Source: Candidatus Pseudobacter hemicellulosilyticus
GTDB lineage: Bacteria; Bacteroidota; Bacteroidia; Chitinophagales; Chitinophagaceae
NCBI GenBank assembly: GCA_029202545.1
Contig: CP119311.1
Coordinates: forward strand, 2,170,001-2,234,000
DNA: 64,000 nt
Direction: 5' to 3'
Part shown: one piece after another, positions 17,106 to 26,594 of the stretch
Layout of the letters: the number at the start of each line of letters is the position of its first letter
How positions within the stretch are numbered: the first letter of the stretch is position 1
Position numbers and translations under genes: made by a program
Notes under the pieces: generated by a model
The model's input: the letters and a program-made list of their open reading frames with translations, nothing else
What the model was told of the DNA's origin: nothing
The model's database searches: none

Positions 17106-17555
17106 ATGGAATTATCGATCACTACACCGGCCCTGTTATTTCCGGCCATTTCTCTGCTGATGCTGGCTTACACCAACCGCTTTCTGGCGCTGGCCAGCCT
17201 GATCCGCAACCTGCACGACAAATACCGCAACGATCCCAATCAGAAACACATCATCACGCAGATCCGCAACCTGCGCACGCGTATCCGGCTTATCCGGTCC
17301 ATGCAGGCCTCGGGTGTGGTCAGTTTTATTTTCTGCGTGCTGTGTATGTATTGCATCTTCAAAGGATGGGAGACGGCCTCCTACCTGATCTTCGCCTGCA
17401 GCATTGCGGCTTTCATGACCTCGCTGATCCTGTCGCTGATAGAAATTTCCCTCAGCACCAAAGCGCTGGAAGTAGCCCTTCAGGACATGGAGGACATTAC
17501 CCGGGCTGGATTTTTCTCGGACATCCTCAGGGGAAAGGAAGACAAAAATAAGTGA
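17106..17555 (+). CDS. DUF2721 family membrane protein
   Basis: 149 residues from ATG 17106 (MELSITTPALLFPAISLL); upstream codons overlap the terminator, so this start is preferred. Three hydrophobic spans are seen near 7-27, 70-93 and 98-120, with a basic segment between the first two (IRNLRTRIRLIRSMQ). The pattern of a short membrane protein with NRFLALASLIRNLHDKY matches DUF2721, of unknown function. Its stop codon abuts that of the convergent DUF983 gene: the stops share the TGATCA hexamer. Confidence 0.85.
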   Translation: MELSITTPALLFPAISLLMLAYTNRFLALASLIRNLHDKYRNDPNQKHIITQIRNLRTRIRLIRSMQASGVVSFIFCVLCMYCIFKGWETASYLIFACSIAAFMTSLILSLIEISLSTKALEVALQDMEDITRAGFFSDILRGKEDKNK

Positions 17556-17996
17556 TCAGCTATTGGTCACTTCCGGCGTGCCATGGGCTGGCCGCTCTTT
17601 GTACTGTGGGTCATAGCTGACGAAGAAGTACAGGTAAATAACCCGGCTCAACCGCATCAGCCAGGGCTGCAACACTACCAGGAGGAAAATATTGGTGCCC
17701 AGCCAGAAGAAGAACCGGTTGTCATCCGTGCTCATACCAATCAGTACCCACCAGGCTACAAAGCTGGCTACAGACATGGCTACTGATAAAGCATAGCTCA
17801 CATACCCGGTACCATACCAGAAGCCCACCTCAATTTCATAGCGCTGTCCGCATTCCGGGCAATGCTCGGGCATATCGAACACTTTTTTCAGGTTCCAGGG
17901 GTTGCTGTTCTTGAACATGGGGCCACGGCGGCAACGGGGGCATTTCATGGTGAGCATGCTCCACAGATAATTTGGACGGGGAGTGTTGTTTGCCAT
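17556..17996 (-). CDS. DUF983 family membrane protein
   Basis: 146 residues. A zinc-ribbon-like N-terminus (MKCPRCRRGPMF and CPECGQRYEIEVGFWYG) is followed by two membrane spans (SYALSVAMSVASFVAWWVLI and NIFLLVVLQPWLMRLSRVIYLYFF). This matches DUF983, a family of unknown function. The start MANNTPRPN at 17996 is fixed by a perfect TATCTTTGC promoter box 6 bp upstream. The longer frame running back into the ABC gene is not used. Confidence 0.9.
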   Translation of the reverse strand: MANNTPRPNYLWSMLTMKCPRCRRGPMFKNSNPWNLKKVFDMPEHCPECGQRYEIEVGFWYGTGYVSYALSVAMSVASFVAWWVLIGMSTDDNRFFFWLGTNIFLLVVLQPWLMRLSRVIYLYFFVSYDPQYKERPAHGTPEVTNS

Positions 17997-18002
17997 AATT
18001 GC

Positions 18003-18011
18003 GCAAAGATA
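18003..18011 (-). promoter_or_regulatory. Promoter -7 box of the DUF983 gene
   Basis: On the minus strand TATCTTTGC, a perfect TAnnTTTGC, ending 6 bases before the ATG. The mRNA is likely to be leaderless. Confidence 0.6.
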
Positions 18012-18073
18012 CAAAAAATAAAAGGCGAAGGCCGGCGCTGCATAACAGTGCCGGCCTTCGCGGTTGCTGAACT

Positions 18074-19864
18074 TTAGGCCTGTGGGCTGGCTGCCGGCTT
18101 TTTGCGTTCGCCGATCTGTTGCCGCCACATGGCGTAATACAGTCCTTTTTCTTCCAGCAGGCTTTCATGGGTCCCTGTTTCCACAATATCCCCTTTCTCC
18201 AGTACATAGATGCGGTCCGCATGCATGATGGTACTGAGGCGGTGGGCAATCAGGATGGTGACCTGGTTGCGTTTGGAAGAAACCTGCTTAATGGTATTGG
18301 TGATCTCTTCTTCGGTGAGGGAGTCCAGTGAAGAAGTGGCTTCGTCAAAGATCAGCAGCCTGGGTTTACGCAGTAAGGCGCGTGCAATGGACAGGCGTTG
18401 TTTTTCCCCACCGGACAGTTTGAGGCCGCCTTCACCGATCATTGAGTCCAGTCCTTTATCGGCCCGCTGCAGCAACCTTGTGCTGGCAGCCTGTTGCATC
18501 ACCTCCAGCATTTCCGCTTCTGTAGCGGATGGATTTACAAAGAGCAGGTTCTCGCGGATGCTGCCGGAGAACAGCTGGGTGTCCTGGGTCACAAAACCGA
18601 TCTGGCTGCGCAGGTCTTCAAAATTGATGGCTGTTTCATCCATGTTATTGTACAGGATCTTTCCCTGCTGTGGGCGATACAGGCCCACCAGCAGTTTCAT
18701 GAGGGTGGTCTTACCTGATCCGGAAGGCCCTACAAAAGCAATGGTCTCACCGGTCTTCACCGAGAAATTGATATTGTCGATGGCGCGTTGCTGCGCCGTC
18801 TGGTGCTTGAAGCCAACCGATCTGAATTCAAGGGTTTGTATCTGCCCCAGGTGCATGGGCTCTGCGGGCTGCATTTCCGGCTGTTTCTGCATCAGCTCTT
18901 TAAAATTATTGAGCGAGGCTTCCGCTTCGCGGTAGGAAAGCAGGATACTGCCGATCTCCTGCAAGGGGCCAAATACAAAGAAAGAATAGATCTGCATGGT
19001 CACCAGCTGACCGGTATCCATTTTATCCCGGAAAATGATCCACATCAGCATGAAGAGGATCACCTGCCGCAAAGTATTGACAAAGGTTCCCTGGATAAAG
19101 GCGATACTGCGTACCCGTTTCACCTTGGTCAGCTCCAGGCCCAGGATCTTGTACGTGTTTTTATTGAGCCGCTCTACTTCCTGCGTGGTCAGGCCCAGGC
19201 TTTTCACCAGCTCAATATTACGCAGGGATTCTGTAGTGGTGCCGGCCAGGCTGGTGGTCTGGGATACTATATTCTTCTGGATGACCTTGATCTTTTTGCT
19301 GAGCCAGTTGGTGATGACCGTAAGCATGATGATCCCGATAAAATACACCATCGGCACAGACCAGTGGATCCAGATACCGGCATAGATCATCACAAACAGA
19401 ACGCCTACAATGACACCAAAAAGCAGGTTGATGAAATAGTTCATGAACCGTTCTGTATCTGTCCTTACCTTTTCCAGGATGCTCAGGGTTTCACCGCTGC
19501 GCTGGTCCTCAAATTCCTGGTAAGGCAGTTTCATGGCATGCTTCAGCCCGTCAGTGAATACTTTGGCGCCAAATTTCTGCACAATCACGTTCAGGAAATA
19601 GTCCTGGAAATTCTTGGCAATGCGGCTGATCATGGCAAAGCTGATAGAGGCCAGCAGCAGCCAGACCACGCCTGAATAGGGTTTGGTGAAAAACTCCTCG
19701 CTGCTCATAGTGCCGCCCTCATTGAGGTATTTACTGGTGAGATTCACCAGTCGCCCGAAAACCAGCGGGTCCAGCAGGGAGAATCCGGTATTTAAAGCCG
19801 CCAGCGCAAGGGTAAGCACCACCAGCCACCGGTAGGGCTTGAGATAAGTAAATAATATCTTCAT
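18074..19864 (-). CDS. ABC exporter, fused membrane and ATPase domains
   Basis: 596 residues, a half-transporter that works as a dimer. The membrane domain (about 1-320) has six spans. The nucleotide-binding domain follows with Walker A GPSGSGKTTLMKLLVG near 375, Q-loop GFVTQDTQLFSG, signature LSGGEKQRLSIARALL, Walker B LLIFDEATSSLDS and H-loop IAHRLST. It belongs to the multidrug/lipid exporter group (MsbA-like). It sits 36 bp from the stop of the ligase-like gene and in the same direction, so it may be part of the envelope region, but its substrate cannot be read from sequence. Confidence 0.93.
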   Translation of the reverse strand: MKILFTYLKPYRWLVVLTLALAALNTGFSLLDPLVFGRLVNLTSKYLNEGGTMSSEEFFTKPYSGVVWLLLASISFAMISRIAKNFQDYFLNVIVQKFGAKVFTDGLKHAMKLPYQEFEDQRSGETLSILEKVRTDTERFMNYFINLLFGVIVGVLFVMIYAGIWIHWSVPMVYFIGIIMLTVITNWLSKKIKVIQKNIVSQTTSLAGTTTESLRNIELVKSLGLTTQEVERLNKNTYKILGLELTKVKRVRSIAFIQGTFVNTLRQVILFMLMWIIFRDKMDTGQLVTMQIYSFFVFGPLQEIGSILLSYREAEASLNNFKELMQKQPEMQPAEPMHLGQIQTLEFRSVGFKHQTAQQRAIDNINFSVKTGETIAFVGPSGSGKTTLMKLLVGLYRPQQGKILYNNMDETAINFEDLRSQIGFVTQDTQLFSGSIRENLLFVNPSATEAEMLEVMQQAASTRLLQRADKGLDSMIGEGGLKLSGGEKQRLSIARALLRKPRLLIFDEATSSLDSLTEEEITNTIKQVSSKRNQVTILIAHRLSTIMHADRIYVLEKGDIVETGTHESLLEEKGLYYAMWRQQIGERKKPAASPQA

Positions 19865-19900
19865 AATTGTTGTTTGTGGGTCTGACGGGAAAGCAGCGTC

Positions 19901-21229
19901 TTATTCCTGCTGCTCTTCAGTACCATAATAGAAGAACAAGGGCAGGAACAGGGACACTATAATACCATACTGCGCTTCCAGGTAGGCCTCATTGAATGCG
20001 TATAACAGGACCAATATAACAATGCCGGAGACCAAATGGTTTTTGCGGCGCCAGGCCATTTGAACAAAAGAAAAACAAATGAGCCCAAAGGCCAGCAGAC
20101 CGGGGATGCCGGATTGCAGGATGGATTCCAGGAACTGGTTATGGGTATTATAGCCGAGGAAGCCGTGTTTTCCCGGCGTTCCGTCGCCGGTGTACAGCTG
20201 GACCTCCTTGTATTTTTTATCCAGCAGGGGCTGGGCGTCACCCAGGCTGACGCCTAAAAGCCAGGCCTGCTGCTCGTTCAGGATCTCACCGGTCAGGCGC
20301 CATTCCAGCAAGCGGAACTGAACCCCGTTAAGGTAATTGGCCGGGGAGAATTTTTCCTGTTCAAATACCCAGGTGGCCTTGCCATTGGTAATATCCCGGA
20401 AGCGCCGGTGTACCGGGTTATCCGTCAGCATCACCAGGGTGGCAATACCGATCATGCAACCGGAGATCCAGTAAAAATTACGCTTGTTCTTCCCATAGAA
20501 CCGGTTCCCCAGGAGCCGGGTCAGGACCAGGGTATAGATCAGGGACAGGGTGATGATCAGCTTGGAGGCCAGCAGGATGAGGAAAATAAAAACAAAGAGC
20601 AGGATACCCAGGTGGGCTTTGCGGTTATATATATAATGCTCACGGGCAAGGCCATCCAGCAGGTAGGTCAGCCCGGCAAAGGTCATCACGGAAAAATAAA
20701 TGGCATGGTAGCCGGCTGGTTTTACCAGTTCGTGGTACAGGAATACATCCGTTCCGGCATTGTTCACAAAGAACTGGATGCTGCTGTAGGCCAGGCAATA
20801 GATCATGGCCAGGCAGAGCAGGTGGATATACACGAACATGAGCTGTTGGAAGTTCCGGTTGCCCAGGTAGTTACTGCTGCAGATCCCGAGGGGAATGGCC
20901 AGTATGCCTGTTTTCTGGAGCAGCCCCTGCAGGCTTTCGTCCATATTATTGGTATACAGCAGGCCCGCCACCTGCACCCCGAAAAAAAGCAGGGCGCCGG
21001 CCATAAAGGGAGAGAAGAGCTTTTTATTCCACCAGGAGCCTGTATCCAGCCTGTTATAAATAAAAGAGGCCACTATCAGTGCCGGCAGGCAAATACTGGT
21101 GATGGCGCGCCAGGAGAAAAAGATAGAGGCAAAGAATACCATATAAACAACCAGCAATGCCCATTTGGCGTAAATAAGGCCATGGGTCTTTTCTACCGGT
21201 AATATATGTGCAGGCGTGGACTGACTCAT
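19901..21229 (-). CDS. O-antigen ligase / Wzy-like membrane protein
   Basis: 442 residues, around ten to twelve hydrophobic spans. A long extracytoplasmic loop (about 300-370) contains RLLEWRLTGEILNEQQAWLLGVSLGDAQ and the conserved GYNTHNQFLESILQSGIPGL, the ligase/polymerase superfamily motif. Such proteins either polymerise or transfer lipid-linked glycans outside the inner membrane; which one is not clear. It is followed upstream by the Wzz-like gene, 18 bp away, so both are on one transcript. This is one of three ligase-type proteins in the region. Confidence 0.85.
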   Translation of the reverse strand: MSQSTPAHILPVEKTHGLIYAKWALLVVYMVFFASIFFSWRAITSICLPALIVASFIYNRLDTGSWWNKKLFSPFMAGALLFFGVQVAGLLYTNNMDESLQGLLQKTGILAIPLGICSSNYLGNRNFQQLMFVYIHLLCLAMIYCLAYSSIQFFVNNAGTDVFLYHELVKPAGYHAIYFSVMTFAGLTYLLDGLAREHYIYNRKAHLGILLFVFIFLILLASKLIITLSLIYTLVLTRLLGNRFYGKNKRNFYWISGCMIGIATLVMLTDNPVHRRFRDITNGKATWVFEQEKFSPANYLNGVQFRLLEWRLTGEILNEQQAWLLGVSLGDAQPLLDKKYKEVQLYTGDGTPGKHGFLGYNTHNQFLESILQSGIPGLLAFGLICFSFVQMAWRRKNHLVSGIVILVLLYAFNEAYLEAQYGIIVSLFLPLFFYYGTEEQQE

Positions 21230-21247
21230 GTGTTATGCCCTTCGGGC

Positions 21248-22075
21248 TTATCGGTTTGCTTTAAATACCAGGGGGTACCTGTACCGGCAATACCTGAAAG
21301 CACCCAGTAAGAAACCGATCACCAGTCCACCGGCAACGGCGGGGATCAATTTTCTTACATAACTGCTTTGGGTAAGGGTAGAGGTCTTCAGAAATCCCTG
21401 CAATATATTAACTGGAGCTGAAAACTTCAGCTCTTCCTCGTACATTGTTTTCTTTTCGGTCAGCTCCATCAGGGAGCTGGTTCGTTGATCCTTCCCTAAC
21501 ACGGCAGGAGAAAAATTGTTGCGGCCATCTTTTTTCAGGGAGTCCAGCTGCCGGATCTCCAGGGTTGCCCGGCTGATCAGCTCACGCAAACGCTCCTGCC
21601 GGGCCTGGACGCGTTGGGTCAGATATCCGTTCTGTTCAAATCCGTGTACCAGCGCCTCCTGCAGGCCTGGCAAAACAACGGGATCTATTACTGAAACGCT
21701 GATGGAAAGGGCATTGTTGTTCTGGTGCTGATCGGCACTGAGCAGGGTGGCGCTGACTTCCTTCACCTGCGCCAGCAGTTCTTTGGGACAGTGCAGCAAC
21801 TGAGCCAGTTCGTCCAGTTGCTGTGTGCGGATCAGGTCGGACCAGGAACTGATCATTTCCTGCGCTTCCTGGCCACTGATAGCCCTGACCTGCAGCAGCA
21901 GCTTATTACTGTATACAGGCTGGGATTTGCGCACCAGCAGCAATCCGGCCGCCAGGCCCACTGCTCCCAGCAACAGCATGGGCAACAAAGCCAGTTTCAG
22001 AAATTTCCGGACATTGGCCATGAACACCAGCATGTCCATTTCATCAGTATGAAGCACTGCTTTATTTTCTTCCAT
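21248..22075 (-). CDS. Short Wzz-like chain-length protein
   Basis: 275 residues from MEENKAVLHTDEMDM (22075); an upstream ATG at 22114 would add 13 residues. Two membrane spans, near 27-50 and 238-260, flank a periplasmic helical domain with coiled segments (QARQERLRELISRATLEIRQLDSL). This is the classic topology of polysaccharide co-polymerases that set chain length. It lacks the cytoplasmic kinase of BY-kinase fusions and is short. Neighbouring ligase and the divergent flippase support a role in Wzx/Wzy-type glycan assembly. Confidence 0.75.
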   Translation of the reverse strand: MEENKAVLHTDEMDMLVFMANVRKFLKLALLPMLLLGAVGLAAGLLLVRKSQPVYSNKLLLQVRAISGQEAQEMISSWSDLIRTQQLDELAQLLHCPKELLAQVKEVSATLLSADQHQNNNALSISVSVIDPVVLPGLQEALVHGFEQNGYLTQRVQARQERLRELISRATLEIRQLDSLKKDGRNNFSPAVLGKDQRTSSLMELTEKKTMYEEELKFSAPVNILQGFLKTSTLTQSSYVRKLIPAVAGGLVIGFLLGAFRYCRYRYPLVFKANR

Positions 22076-22232
22076 GGGTATAACTTGAACAGATTTTACG
22101 GGCGGTCCCGCCATTGAGGATTAGGTACAGGATGCAAGATATTGAAATCCCTGTATACATTTTTTTGACCTGCCGGCTCCTGTAGTTTGATTATATTGTG
22201 CCGGTTACCTGTCCGCGTAGCACCATTATAAT

Positions 22233-22240
22233 TATCTTCG
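22233..22240 (+). promoter_or_regulatory. Candidate promoter box of the flippase operon
   Basis: TATCTTCG, one base off TAnnTTTG, 7 bp before the ATG of the flippase gene. The -33 element is weak. Confidence 0.4.
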
Positions 22241-22247
22241 TGTCCAT

Positions 22248-23510
22248 ATGAACAATAAACCCCCTGCAAGACTTTGGGAGAATTTTACAGCTTTAGGGAT
22301 TGTTCAGGGGACTAATTTTATCCTTCCTCTCCTTGTGATCCCCTATGTGATCAGGGTGATCGGGGCTGATGGCTTCGGTATTGTATCCATTGCCCAGGTG
22401 ATCATGATGTTCCTGTCTACCATTGCAGATTTTGGGTTCAACCTGACCGCTACGCGGGAAATATCCCTGAACAGGGAAAATGCCACTGTTGTGTCCCGTG
22501 TTTTTTTCAGTGTGGTATTTACCCGCCTGCTGATCTGTGCGGTCCTTTTCCTCTTGCTGCTGGCGGCGCTGGCCCTGATGCCCCAATGGCAGGAATACAG
22601 CCGCCTCTATCTGCTGGCCTTTGTTACAGTGCTGGGGCAAAGCCTGCTCATGAACTGGTTATTCCAGGGCATGGAACGCATGCGGCTGGTGATGTATATC
22701 AGCCTGCTGGCCCGCATCGTATTTGTAGCGCTGGTATTCCTGTTCATCAGGACAAAAGAAGATAAGGACTATTTTATATTTTTTACAGGGGTTGGCAACC
22801 TCTTAGCCGGCCTGATGAGTATCTGGGTGGCTGTGCTGGTGTTCAGGATCCGCTGGGTGATGCCTTCCTGGGCCCGTATCTGGAAAGAGCTGAAAGATGG
22901 CTGGCATATTATGGTCTCTAATTTGTCTGTCAGTGTATTCATGTATACCAATGTGGTGATCCTGGGTGTTTTTGCCAGCAAGGAAATGGTGGGATATTAT
23001 AGTGTGGCGGAAAAAGTAGTGATGGCTGCCCGCCAGTTGCTCAGCGTGTATTTCCAGGTCATTTACCCCCAGGTGGTGCAGCTGGCGCAGCGCAGCAAAC
23101 AGGAATTGCATGGCTTCCTGCGGAAGAACTACCTGCCTTTCCTGGGTGCGGTATTGATGGGTTGTACCGTCCTGCTGCTGTTCCCGGAATTCATTGTCAG
23201 TATCTTCCTGCATGAGAACCAGGCTGTGGCCGCCGTTTACCTGCGTGTCATGAGCTTTGTACCCTTTGTAGTTTGCCTGAATATACCGGTGTACCAGCTG
23301 CTGCTGGCGCATAATGAAAAAAAATCCCTGCTGCGGATCTTCCTGACCGGCAGCCTTATCAATATTATCATGAACAGCCTGCTGGCCCATTGGTTAGGAG
23401 CAATGGGCACCTGCATTACGGTTGTCTGTACGGAACTGCTCATCACTACCGCACTGGTGATGGCCGCCAACAAAAAAGAAAATACCCGCCCGCTCCGTTT
23501 GTTTTTGTAG
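22248..23510 (+). CDS. Wzx-type lipid-linked oligosaccharide flippase
   Basis: 420 residues with about twelve membrane spans, MOP/PST superfamily. It begins ENFTALGIVQGTNFILPLLVIPYVIRVIG, the typical Wzx opening, and contains GADGFGIVSIAQ and GYYSVAEKVVMAARQLL. It is expected to flip undecaprenyl-linked repeat units across the inner membrane. A TATCTTCG box at 22233-22240 ends 7 bp before the ATG. It is the first gene of a five-gene rightward run of glycosyltransferases and a polymerase. Confidence 0.9.
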   Translation: MNNKPPARLWENFTALGIVQGTNFILPLLVIPYVIRVIGADGFGIVSIAQVIMMFLSTIADFGFNLTATREISLNRENATVVSRVFFSVVFTRLLICAVLFLLLLAALALMPQWQEYSRLYLLAFVTVLGQSLLMNWLFQGMERMRLVMYISLLARIVFVALVFLFIRTKEDKDYFIFFTGVGNLLAGLMSIWVAVLVFRIRWVMPSWARIWKELKDGWHIMVSNLSVSVFMYTNVVILGVFASKEMVGYYSVAEKVVMAARQLLSVYFQVIYPQVVQLAQRSKQELHGFLRKNYLPFLGAVLMGCTVLLLFPEFIVSIFLHENQAVAAVYLRVMSFVPFVVCLNIPVYQLLLAHNEKKSLLRIFLTGSLINIIMNSLLAHWLGAMGTCITVVCTELLITTALVMAANKKENTRPLRLFL

Positions 23511-23528
23511 CTAAAACCCGCAAAGACC

Positions 23529-24392
23529 ATGAAACCTAAAATAGCAGGTTGTGTAGTCCTGTACCATCCCGATCCCGGGGTGGCCGGCAATATCCGGACC
23601 TATATGGACGGTCTTGACCTGCTGCTGCTGATAGACAATTCCCCCCAGCCCCGGCAGGAGCTGGCAGCTGAACTGTCCGGGACCGGTCCGCAACTGGTAT
23701 ATCATTTCATGGATGGCAACAAAGGCATTGCCGCTGCCCTGAACAAGGCGGCGGAACTGGCTGCTGCTGCAGGCTGCCAGTGGCTGCTGACCATGGACCA
23801 GGACAGTCATTTCCAGCCTGGTGATGCGGACAGGCTGATCAGCAGTATCGGTCCGGTGCAGGAAGCTTTTGGGAAAATAGGGATCATTACCCCCTTCCAG
23901 CAGGTCCATGCCCGCTTTGCCCAGGAGCAGGCCGGCCCTTTTACCCTGCTGCGCTCAGCCATGACCTCCGGCAACCTGCTGCAGTTGTCCGCCTGGTTGT
24001 CTACCGGCCCCTTTGCAGAAAAATTATTCATTGATTATGTGGATCATGAATATTGTTTAAGACTCCGGGCCAACGGTTTTGCCATTATTCAGGTCAATGA
24101 GGTGCAACTGGTACATGCCCTGGGACATTTTGCCGTAAGGCGGTTCCTGGGGAAAACCATCGGCGTGTCCAACCACCCGCCCCTCCGCCGGTATTATATT
24201 ACGCGGAACGGGTTGTATACAGCTGTTAAGTACGGCCTGTTTGACGGCAGGACCAGCTGGTTTATAGGAAAAGGGATGATCACAGACCTTTTCAGGGTGG
24301 TATTTTTTGAACAGCAGAAAGGGAAAAAAATCATGGCCATGATCAGGGGCGCCTGGGATGCCCTCCGCGGCCATTTCGGGAAAGCCGGGTGA
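23529..24392 (+). CDS. Glycosyltransferase family 2 (rhamnosyltransferase-like)
   Basis: 287 residues. A GT-A fold enzyme that transfers a sugar from a nucleotide donor. It starts KIAGCVVLYHPD, has the NKGIAAALNKAAELA segment, the metal-binding DxD motif MDQDSHFQPGD near residue 96, and VDHEYCLRLRANGF with HALGHF near 180. These match RfbF-type rhamnosyltransferases. The ATG is 18 bp after the flippase stop, so they share a transcript. The sugar is not certain. Confidence 0.88.
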   Translation: MKPKIAGCVVLYHPDPGVAGNIRTYMDGLDLLLLIDNSPQPRQELAAELSGTGPQLVYHFMDGNKGIAAALNKAAELAAAAGCQWLLTMDQDSHFQPGDADRLISSIGPVQEAFGKIGIITPFQQVHARFAQEQAGPFTLLRSAMTSGNLLQLSAWLSTGPFAEKLFIDYVDHEYCLRLRANGFAIIQVNEVQLVHALGHFAVRRFLGKTIGVSNHPPLRRYYITRNGLYTAVKYGLFDGRTSWFIGKGMITDLFRVVFFEQQKGKKIMAMIRGAWDALRGHFGKAG

Positions 24393-24427
24393 CAGGCCTG
24401 CATCCATGAACAAACTTTTTATCCTGT

Positions 24428-25372
24428 ATGAAGACTTGTTATGTTGTAGTGGTGAACTATAAACGATGGGAAGATACGGTAGCCTGTCTGCGCTCTCTTT
24501 TCGGGAGCCAGTACCCGGCCATCAAAGCCCTGGTGGTGGATAACCTGTCAGGCAACCAGTCCCTGGAACAGATAGCCGGGCAACTGCGGGCAGCGCCCCT
24601 GGAATGGCCGGCGGTACAGGGACAGGCAGACTTTACCCTTACAACCGCTGAATCGCTGTCCGGCCTGGACTTCCGGCAACTTCCTGACCTGCTCCTGGTG
24701 CAGAACAACCGTAATGCGGGCTTCGCCGCAGGCAATAACCTGGTCCTGCAATACCTTCAGCACCTGGATGGATATGTCTTTCTTCTGAATCCCGATATGA
24801 CCCTGCATCCGGCCGCTTTGCAGGCCCTGTCCGGGGCGACGCTGCAGTGGCCCAATGCTGTTTTTGGTTTGCAGACCCGCAGCTTCGACCAGCCGGACCA
24901 GGTCCTGTTCTATGGCGGCGGCACCATCCGCTATGCCACGGCCACCGTAAAAATGCAGGAAACACCCACAGATGGAAGCCAGCTGGATTATATCTCCGGC
25001 GGCGCTCTTTTCCTGGATGCTACCACCCTGAAAGCAGTTGGCCTGCTGCCGGAAGATTATTTTTTATACTGGGAAGAAACGGACTGGTGCCAGCAGGCTA
25101 TCCGCAAAGGCTATACACTGGCCGTTTGTCCGGAAGCCATCTGTTATGATAAAGTCAGCACGGTTATTGGAAGAGGTTTCCTGTCAGATTACTACTATAC
25201 CAGGAACGGGCTGCTGTTCCTGCGCAAATATGCCAAAGGCTCCCTGCCCACGGCCCTGCTGGGAACATTCCTGCGGGCCGGCAAGCGGCTGTTGGCCGGG
25301 CGCGGGGACAGGGCAAAGGGTATGTGGAGAGGAGTTGTTGACTTTTTAACAGGGAAGGATAATGGCCATTAA
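24428..25372 (+). CDS. Glycosyltransferase family 2
   Basis: 314 residues. Opens CYVVVVNYKRWEDTVACLRSL, with VVDNLSGNQS, NRNAGFAAGNNLVLQYL, and the DxD-type VFLLNPDMTLH near residue 120. YISGGALFLDATTL and YWEETDWCQQAIRKGY follow. This is the pattern of WcaA/rhamnosyl-type GT2 enzymes. It overlaps the next gene by 11 bp, showing translational coupling. The sugar specificity cannot be read. Confidence 0.87.
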   Translation: MKTCYVVVVNYKRWEDTVACLRSLFGSQYPAIKALVVDNLSGNQSLEQIAGQLRAAPLEWPAVQGQADFTLTTAESLSGLDFRQLPDLLLVQNNRNAGFAAGNNLVLQYLQHLDGYVFLLNPDMTLHPAALQALSGATLQWPNAVFGLQTRSFDQPDQVLFYGGGTIRYATATVKMQETPTDGSQLDYISGGALFLDATTLKAVGLLPEDYFLYWEETDWCQQAIRKGYTLAVCPEAICYDKVSTVIGRGFLSDYYYTRNGLLFLRKYAKGSLPTALLGTFLRAGKRLLAGRGDRAKGMWRGVVDFLTGKDNGH

Positions 25373-26594
25373 TAAATACCTACCTTTTGCCATACTGTAC
25401 TTTTTTTTCAACACGGCAGGCCTGCCGCATGGGCTTACCTGGATGACTATCCTATGTCCCTGGTTGTATTGCTGGATCTTCTGGACACAAAAAAAAGAAC
25501 CGCTCTGGCCTTTCTGGCTGCTGCTTTCTCCCTTTGTGATCCTGCATTTTATACATGGGGTAGAACCCAAAGCATACCTGGTCTCTTTCCTGAACCTTAC
25601 AGCGGTATATATTTTCGCCCGGGCTTTCCATGTGTACGCCCGCCGTGTAGCGGACTGGGAAAGGATCCTGCAGGTTATTCTGGTGCTGAACTTTGCTTTA
25701 TGCCTGCTGGCTATTCCCTTCTATTTTACACCCTGGTGGGACCTGTTCTGGATTGAACAGTACCTGACAGAAGGGTTTGACAGCTTCCGGCGCCTCAAGC
25801 TGTTTACCTATGAAGCCTCTTATTATGCCACTCTTTTTGTGCCGGTATTTTTCTTTTTCCTGTTGAAAATACTACTGAAGCAGAACCGCATCCCGGTCTG
25901 GTTGCTGCTGCCTATGCTGGCATTGCCTTACCTGCTGTCGTTTTCCATTGGCGTGCTGGCCAGCATATTTTTTTGTATTGGCCTGCTGATCCTGGTCTAT
26001 GCCCCGCAACTGCTGAAACGGAGAAGGGTGATGAATGCGCTGCTCCTTACCGGCAGCCTGCTGATGGTTGGTCTTTCCCTGCTGGCAATATTTTATCCCG
26101 GTAACCCGCTTTTTGTACGGATAGAAAATATCCTGACAGGACATGACTCCTCCGGAAAAGGCCGTACTTCTGAAGCCTTCATGCTGGCCAAAGCCATGAT
26201 AGCGCTGAAAAGTGAATGCTGGGGCATCGGTTTCGGACAGATCAAAATACTGGGAGAGTCCATTGTCCGCAACTATTATAACTATGATGCGGCTTATGCC
26301 ATTACCCTGCCCAATGCCAGTGCAGAAACCCTGGCGGTAACCGGCTGGGCGGGGTTTGTATTACGGTTGCTGATCACTGTTGGCTTGTTCTTTTACACCA
26401 GGGTCTGGCGTAATTATTTCCGTTTCCTGCTGTTTGCATTTGTATTTCTGTACCAGTTCACCGGCAGTTATATCACCAGCCAGGTGGAGTATATGATCTG
26501 GATACTGGCATTTACCAATATATTTCCGGAATTTGATGTGCCCCGGGCAACGGTCCGGTTGGCGCCCAAAACTGTTACCAATGATGAACAATGA
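25362..26594 (+). CDS. O-antigen polymerase-like membrane protein (Wzy candidate)
   Basis: 410 residues, about eleven hydrophobic spans (FAILYFFFNTAGL; VFFFFLLKILLK; LLSFSIGVLASIFFCIGLLILVY). It is highly diverged, as Wzy proteins are. The late loop IKILGESIVRNYYNYDAAYAITLPNASAETLAVTGWAGFVLRLLI lies where family members carry the active loop. It starts 11 bp before the end of the preceding GT and ends 14 bp into the next, so the three are one translational unit. The best candidate for the polymerase of this cluster, from position more than from motif. Confidence 0.78.
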   Translation: MAINKYLPFAILYFFFNTAGLPHGLTWMTILCPWLYCWIFWTQKKEPLWPFWLLLSPFVILHFIHGVEPKAYLVSFLNLTAVYIFARAFHVYARRVADWERILQVILVLNFALCLLAIPFYFTPWWDLFWIEQYLTEGFDSFRRLKLFTYEASYYATLFVPVFFFFLLKILLKQNRIPVWLLLPMLALPYLLSFSIGVLASIFFCIGLLILVYAPQLLKRRRVMNALLLTGSLLMVGLSLLAIFYPGNPLFVRIENILTGHDSSGKGRTSEAFMLAKAMIALKSECWGIGFGQIKILGESIVRNYYNYDAAYAITLPNASAETLAVTGWAGFVLRLLITVGLFFYTRVWRNYFRFLLFAFVFLYQFTGSYITSQVEYMIWILAFTNIFPEFDVPRATVRLAPKTVTNDEQ